A stretch of 8,821 bases of DNA from an uncultured Propionibacteriaceae bacterium (lineage in GTDB: Bacteria; Actinomycetota; Actinomycetes; Propionibacteriales; Propionibacteriaceae). The DNA is taken from assembly GCA_945875065.1 (NCBI GenBank), contig CAMCJC010000090.1, positions 1 through 8,821 on the forward strand, written 5' to 3'. The first letter of the stretch is position 1, and each line of letters begins with the position of its first letter. Below are positions 5,753 through 8,821 of the stretch, piece by piece. The notes under the pieces are model-generated. The model was not told the origin of the DNA, searched no databases, and was given only the letters and a program-made list of their open reading frames with translations. Both the position numbers and the translations under genes were made by a program.

Positions 5753-6522
5753 TCCATTCGACCACCATGGGCGACGGCGAACTCAACCTGGTCTTCCTTC
5801 ACGGCCTGTTCGGGCAGGGCAAGAACTTCTCCAGAGTCGCAGCATCGCTGACCGACCTCGCGACGTGCCACCTGCTCGATCTACCGAACCACGGCGCATC
5901 GTCGTGGACGATCGACTTCACTCTCGACGGTCAGGCTTATCACGTCGCTTCGTGGATCGCCGACAACTTCACGGAGCCTGTAGCCGTGATCGGACACTCG
6001 CTCGGCGGCAAGCTGGCGATGCGACTTGCGCTGGCGCACCCGGAAATGGTCTCGAGGCTCATGGTCGTCGACATCTCCCCCGCCCGCAGCGAGGGTCCCG
6101 CGAGCTTCGCGCCGCTAGTCGCGGCGATGCAGCACCTAGACCTTGAGTCGGTGCCGAGCCGATCCATGGCTTCTGAACTGCTGCAGCACGACATCCCTGA
6201 CCCGGTGGTCCGAGGCTTCTTGTTACAGAACCTGCGCAAGCTCGGCAGCCATTGGACTTGGGCCGCTAACCTAGACCTCCTCGGCGATTCTCTCAGCAAA
6301 ATCGGCGGTTGGCCGCCCACCGATGCCGTCTACGACGGTGCCGTGTGGTGGGTCTCCGGCGGCCGCTCCCCCTACGTGCTGCCCGAGCACACCCCGGCCA
6401 TGCGCGCGTTGTTCCCCATGGTCGTGAACGTTCGGCTCAAACGAGCCGGGCATTGGGTCCACGCCGATGAGCCCGAGGCCTTCACAACCATCTGTCGAGA
6501 GTTCCTGACAGGCCCGGCCTAA
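5749..6522 (+). CDS. Alpha/beta-fold hydrolase, YbfF/ABHD11-like esterase
   Basis: The 257-residue cytosolic hydrolase shows the oxyanion segment HGLFGQGKNF at 18-27, LLDLPNHGAS at 42-51, the nucleophile elbow GHSLGG at 82-87 (Ser84), VVDISPA at 106-112 (Asp108) and AGHWVHADEPEAF at 233-245 (His235). The pattern LHGLFG, NHG, GHSLGGK, GHWVHA is that of E. coli YbfF and human ABHD11, which act on short acyl esters and thioesters. In this group the acid residue is reported after the VVDI strand, consistent with Asp108; the later SGGRSPY segment has Pro where some relatives have Asp. The physiological substrate is unknown. Its ATG overlaps the upstream stop (ATGA), making it third in the nucS operon. 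Its TAA overlaps the stop of the convergent cyclophilin gene, with no terminator seen. Confidence 0.9.
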   Translation: MIHSTTMGDGELNLVFLHGLFGQGKNFSRVAASLTDLATCHLLDLPNHGASSWTIDFTLDGQAYHVASWIADNFTEPVAVIGHSLGGKLAMRLALAHPEMVSRLMVVDISPARSEGPASFAPLVAAMQHLDLESVPSRSMASELLQHDIPDPVVRGFLLQNLRKLGSHWTWAANLDLLGDSLSKIGGWPPTDAVYDGAVWWVSGGRSPYVLPEHTPAMRALFPMVVNVRLKRAGHWVHADEPEAFTTICREFLTGPA

Positions 6523-7208
6523 CCGAGAGTCACGGACGTGATCTTCGCCTCAGCGATCGGCGCTATTCCGTCCTCCGCGCTGACGCCCTGCGCCGCGATG
6601 TCCCGCACGATCTTGAGCCCCGCGTCGTCGATCTTTCCGAAAACCGCGTAGCTGGGGGGCAGGGGTGTGTTGTCCCAGACGATGAACCACTGCGACCCAC
6701 CCGTGTTGGGTGCTCCGGTGTTCGCCATCGCCAGGGTCCCTGGAGGGTAGTTCACAGCCTTGGTGCTGACCTTTTCCAGCGATGTAGTAGCCGGAGATAG
6801 CTCATCGGGGATGGTATACCCGGGGCCGCCTGAGCCGGTGCCCGAGGGGTCACCGCACTGCAGAACGAAGATTCCTTGGTCGACGAGGCGGTGGCAAGTG
6901 GTGTTGTCGAGCCAGCCCTGCTGGGCCAGGGACAGGAACGAATTGACGGTACAGGGGGCGCTACCGCGGTCGAGCGTGACCTCAATGTCGCCAGCAGTCA
7001 TGTGAATCATGGCTTTGGCCTCGCCGGTGTTGATCACGTCGGTCTCGGATGGTGGATCAACCGGCTTGGCCGGTTGCCCGGCTGCCGGATACTTGCAAGC
7101 AGTCGCTCGCGTGGCGCCGGCATCGGGTTTGGCGGATTCGTTGGCGTTCGTGCAGCCAACCAGCACGAGGGCCACAGCTGCCAGGGGGACCAGGGGCGCA
7201 AGATTCAT
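6519..7208 (-). CDS. Lipoprotein peptidyl-prolyl cis-trans isomerase (cyclophilin type)
   Basis: The 229-residue protein has a type II signal peptide with lipobox LVGC (Cys19), so it should be a lipid-anchored extracytoplasmic protein. A Pro/Ala-rich linker of about 20-62 precedes a cyclophilin domain at about 65-228. Active-site markers are CHRLV (Arg107), LQCGDPSGTGSGGPGY (Gln117), LAMANTG at 159-165 and GSQWFIV at 171-177. The role would be folding of secreted or envelope proteins by proline isomerisation. The mature part has four Cys besides the lipidated one (39, 86, 105, 118), which might form disulfides. The layout resembles mycobacterial PpiB. The start gives a correct signal peptide; TAGGAT lies 6 nt upstream as a -10 box, though its AGGA could also serve as a ribosome site. 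It diverges from the adenosyltransferase gene and is convergent with the hydrolase gene. Confidence 0.94.
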   Translation of the reverse strand: MNLAPLVPLAAVALVLVGCTNANESAKPDAGATRATACKYPAAGQPAKPVDPPSETDVINTGEAKAMIHMTAGDIEVTLDRGSAPCTVNSFLSLAQQGWLDNTTCHRLVDQGIFVLQCGDPSGTGSGGPGYTIPDELSPATTSLEKVSTKAVNYPPGTLAMANTGAPNTGGSQWFIVWDNTPLPPSYAVFGKIDDAGLKIVRDIAAQGVSAEDGIAPIAEAKITSVTLG

Positions 7209-7220
7209 GCGGGCATCCTA
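7209..7220 (-). promoter_or_regulatory. Predicted -10 box and leaderless start of the cyclophilin gene
   Basis: On the minus strand TAGGAT (7220-7215) is followed by 6 nt and the ATG at 7208. TTGACC at 7246-7241 resembles a -35, but the 20-nt spacer is long. AGGA within the box could instead be a Shine-Dalgarno, so leaderless use is less certain here. Confidence 0.45.
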
Positions 7221-7226
7221 CGCGCG

Positions 7227-7239
7227 TAAGCTGCCTTCA
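7227..7239 (+). promoter_or_regulatory. Predicted -10 box and leaderless start of the adenosyltransferase gene
   Basis: TAAGCT at 7227-7232 fits TANNNT and is followed by 6 nt and ATG 7239. There is no Shine-Dalgarno-like sequence in the 30-bp spacer on this strand. Any -35 would lie within the first codons of the divergent cyclophilin gene; none is strong. Confidence 0.55.
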
Positions 7240-7856
7240 TGGTCAACCTGACGCGCATCTATACACGAACCGGCGACGCCGGCACCACCCGCCTCTCCGA
7301 TAACGCTGAGGTGCCCAAGACCGACTGGCGGGTCGAAGCCTACGGCGCCGTAGACGAAACCAACGCCACTGTAGCTGCCGCGCTGTCGCATGGCGGCCTG
7401 CCTGAGCGCATCGTGGAGATGCTGGCCTTGATCCGCAACGAGCTCTTCGACGTCGGGGCTGATCTCAGCACGCCTAAGCACGCGAGCCCGAAGTGGCCGC
7501 CGCTGCGCATCGAGCAAGCTTCCATCGACCGGCTGGAGACCTGGTGCGACGAACTGAACGACCAGCTGCCGGATCTGCGGTCGTTCATCCTTCCCGGAGG
7601 GGCGCCTGGGGTTGCCGGGCTTCACGTGGCCCGCACCGTGTGCCGCAGGGCCGAACGCACCGCCTGGCGGGCGGTCGAGGAGTTCGGGACGGAGCCGTCA
7701 AAGGAGAAAGGGGCCGGCGGCGTCAACCTGCTGGCCGTGACCTACCTGAACCGCCTCAGCGACCTGCTCTTCACGATGTGCCGTGCCTCGGCGGGACCGG
7801 AGGGTGACGTGCTGTGGGTTCCGGGAACCGACCGAGAGGCACCGCCGAAACGGTGA
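7239..7856 (+). CDS. pduO: PduO-type ATP:cob(I)alamin adenosyltransferase
   Basis: The enzyme transfers the adenosyl group of ATP to cob(I)alamin, making adenosylcobalamin, the cofactor of methylmalonyl-CoA mutase. The 205 residues show the family order: ATP-binding YTRTGDAGTTRLS at 8-20, WRVEAYGAVDETNA at 30-43, RNELFDVGADL at 66-76, FILPGGAPGVAGLHVARTVCRRAER at 116-140 (read as two adjacent blocks), and NLLAVTYLNRLSDLLF at 163-178. This is the PduO/MMAB fold, not the unrelated CobA/BtuR type, though databases often call it cobO or a cobyrinic acid a,c-diamide adenosyltransferase. The start aligns with the family N-terminus and follows a -10-like box with no Shine-Dalgarno, so the mRNA is probably leaderless. 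The stop is 1 nt from that of convergent DUF2550. It complements mce metabolically. Confidence 0.95.
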   Translation: MVNLTRIYTRTGDAGTTRLSDNAEVPKTDWRVEAYGAVDETNATVAAALSHGGLPERIVEMLALIRNELFDVGADLSTPKHASPKWPPLRIEQASIDRLETWCDELNDQLPDLRSFILPGGAPGVAGLHVARTVCRRAERTAWRAVEEFGTEPSKEKGAGGVNLLAVTYLNRLSDLLFTMCRASAGPEGDVLWVPGTDREAPPKR

Positions 7857-7857
7857 T

Positions 7858-8319
7858 CTAGCTCAGCGAGTCGGCACCGCCGTGGACGAAGTGCGTGCCG
7901 GGGGGCGCCGACTCCAGCCAGGTCATCAAGGCTAGCGCGTTCTCGGTGTCCATCGCGAGGTGGTGCTCGTGGCTAGTTGCCCGATCACGCACCCTGACGA
8001 TCCACGACCCGTCGAAGAGCACCATAGCCTCCAGCGCAGTCGCGGGGCGACGATCCAGCCAGGCGGTAGACCGCCTAGGGAACGACCTAGTCGGGCGCAT
8101 CGACAACGAGAACGCGCGATACCAGTCCAGTCGGTCACCCCGATAGCGCCCAAACCCCAAAGCCCAGCCGGCAGCTCCCTCGACCGCCTTCATCCGGTGC
8201 GCGCAATCGAACAGGCCGCCCTGCCCGGACAGCCAACGACGCCTCCCGTACATGAGGATGAACGGCAGCAGACATAGGGCGATGACCACCACGATCCAAA
8301 AAACCGTCATCAAACCCAT
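7858..8319 (-). CDS. DUF2550 family membrane protein
   Basis: The 153-residue protein has one N-terminal transmembrane helix (about 4-23), then RRRWLSGQGGLFDC at 26-39, GWALGFGRYRGDRLDWYRAF at 51-70 and a C-terminal TWLESAPPGTHF segment. These are hallmarks of DUF2550, an actinobacterial family of unknown function found directly after atpC, as here. The short cytosolic-facing domain is rich in Arg and Trp. The ATG is preceded by TATCTT and 6 nt, with no Shine-Dalgarno, predicting a leaderless mRNA separate from the atp operon. The TAG is 1 nt from the stop of convergent pduO. Family assignment is confident; function is unknown. Confidence 0.92.
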   Translation of the reverse strand: MGLMTVFWIVVVIALCLLPFILMYGRRRWLSGQGGLFDCAHRMKAVEGAAGWALGFGRYRGDRLDWYRAFSLSMRPTRSFPRRSTAWLDRRPATALEAMVLFDGSWIVRVRDRATSHEHHLAMDTENALALMTWLESAPPGTHFVHGGADSLS

Positions 8320-8331
8320 GGGGAAAAGATA
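8320..8331 (-). promoter_or_regulatory. Predicted -10 box and leaderless start of DUF2550
   Basis: On the minus strand TATCTT (8331-8326) is followed by TTCCCC and the ATG at 8319. The spacer has no purine-rich ribosome site, so a leaderless mRNA is the simplest reading. It lies just downstream of the atp-operon hairpin, where a new promoter is expected. No clear -35 is seen. Confidence 0.55.
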
Positions 8332-8353
8332 TCGTCCCTAGTCCCTGGTTACG

Positions 8354-8395
8354 CCTCGGGGACGATTCCGAAGTCGTTCGAAACCGTCCCCGAGA
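8354..8395 (-). terminator. Hairpin terminating the atp operon after atpC
   Basis: A perfect 10-bp repeat (8355-8364 with 8385-8394) extends to a 19-bp stem around a 4-nt loop (8373-8376). The three non-Watson-Crick positions (8354:8395, 8365:8384, 8368:8381) are A-C on the plus strand but G-U in minus-strand RNA, so the full stem forms only in the transcript leaving atpC. It starts 15 nt past the atpC stop. There is no U-tract, and terminator function is inferred. Confidence 0.75.
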
Positions 8396-8410
8396 TGGTT
8401 GACAGGCACT

Positions 8411-8821
8411 TCAGGCGCTGAGACCGCGGCCTTTCTCGCCGGCACGGATCTGAGCAGCGAGGATGTGCAGTCGATGCACCTGCTCGTCCGTCGCCTCACC
8501 TCGGTTACGCAACGCTCGCAACTCTAGGAGTTCGTGCTGGGCTGCATCGAGGGAGATCTCCTCCGCGAGGCGGCCATCCTGGGTGAGGATCCGGACGTGG
8601 CCGTGGGCGACGGCCAGGAAGCCGCCGTCGATCGACAAGATCTCCGTGCGGCCGTCCGCGGAGACAATCTCAACCATGCACGGCACGAGGGCCGCCATCA
8701 TCGGCTCGTGTCCCGGCAGGATTCCCACGTCGCCCTGTGTGGTCCGGGCGATGACATTGACAGCCTCGCCTTCCCACACCACACGATCGGCCGCTACGAC
8801 CTCCAACTTCAGCGGTGAGCG
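8411..8821 (-). CDS. atpC: F1Fo ATP synthase subunit epsilon (5' end cut by the window edge)
   Basis: Epsilon is the central-stalk subunit of F1 and regulates ATP hydrolysis. About 136 codons are visible; a TTG at 8806 is open upstream (residues RSPLK precede it) and is not the likely start, which lies just outside the window. The N-terminal beta-sandwich shows LEVVAADRVVWEGEA, then VIARTTQGDVGILPGHEPM and IDGGFLAVAHG, all typical of epsilon. The C-terminal part, about the last 45 residues, contains the two-helix region (EEISLDAAQHELLELRALRNRG...HILAAQIRAG). It would be the last gene of the atp operon running in from the right. A hairpin follows, then a separate promoter for DUF2550. Confidence 0.96.
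   Translation of the reverse strand, partial: RSPLKLEVVAADRVVWEGEAVNVIARTTQGDVGILPGHEPMMAALVPCMVEIVSADGRTEILSIDGGFLAVAHGHVRILTQDGRLAEEISLDAAQHELLELRALRNRGEATDEQVHRLHILAAQIRAGEKGRGLSA

Noticed and set aside
6531..6545. TCACG-GA-CGTGA palindrome just after the hydrolase stop
   Set aside because: The 2-nt loop leaves at most four usable pairs, too weak for a terminator, and it lies in the cyclophilin coding sequence.
7841..7885. Short hairpin CACCG/CGGTG at the pduO end and a repeated GGCACCGCCG on both sides of the convergent stops
   Set aside because: A 5-bp stem and a 10-bp GC-only direct repeat inside coding sequence are within chance for this composition.

Overview
The window is GC-rich, gene-dense chromosomal DNA from an actinobacterium (Actinomycetota). 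The evidence is a NucS/EndoMS endonuclease, a DUF2550 protein beside atpC, a DivIVA-domain coiled-coil protein, and several starts of the leaderless type common in this phylum. A methylmalonyl-CoA epimerase very similar to the Propionibacterium enzyme and a PduO-type cobalamin adenosyltransferase suggest Propionibacteriales, perhaps Propionibacteriaceae. That placement is inference. No mobile element, CRISPR array, rRNA or tRNA is visible, and every stretch over 300 bases is genic.

Layout, left to right. The 3' part of pgm (+) converges on a two-gene minus-strand operon: a 51-residue membrane microprotein followed by a bacterial PH-domain membrane protein. A perfect 10-bp hairpin lies where the two transcripts meet. 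A 150-bp divergent spacer (1655-1804) leads to mce (+), which ends in a strong 19-bp hairpin. Next is a plus-strand pair overlapping by 4 bases: a compact DivIVA/Scy/FilP-like coiled-coil protein and an AI-2E-family membrane protein. A tightly overlapping plus-strand operon follows: nucS, a 91-residue putative zinc-binding protein, and an ABHD11/YbfF-like alpha/beta hydrolase. It collides stop-on-stop with a minus-strand lipoprotein cyclophilin. The cyclophilin gene shares a 30-bp divergent promoter region with the pduO-type adenosyltransferase (+). That gene in turn converges, with a 1-nt gap, on a DUF2550 gene (-). The atp operon end (atpC, -, cut by the right edge) is separated from DUF2550 by a hairpin and a fresh promoter.

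Functional links. The epimerase and the adenosyltransferase both serve adenosylcobalamin-dependent methylmalonyl-CoA mutase metabolism: one supplies the (R)-epimer, the other the cofactor. The neighbourhood atpC-DUF2550-pduO...nucS...mce recalls the mycobacterial and streptomycete chromosome as I remember it. In Streptomyces the polarity genes scy and filP lie next to mce, which is why I read the coiled-coil gene as a reduced relative of them.

The most notable non-coding signals are four starts preceded at exactly 6 nt by a TANNNT -10 box (nucS, cyclophilin, pduO, DUF2550), predicting leaderless mRNAs. Two long hairpins also pair fully, with G-U wobbles, only in the RNA of the strand they would terminate. 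I see no wholly new multi-gene system. The best candidates for undescribed biology are the nucS-coupled zinc-finger-like protein and the DivIVA-like/AI-2E pair.
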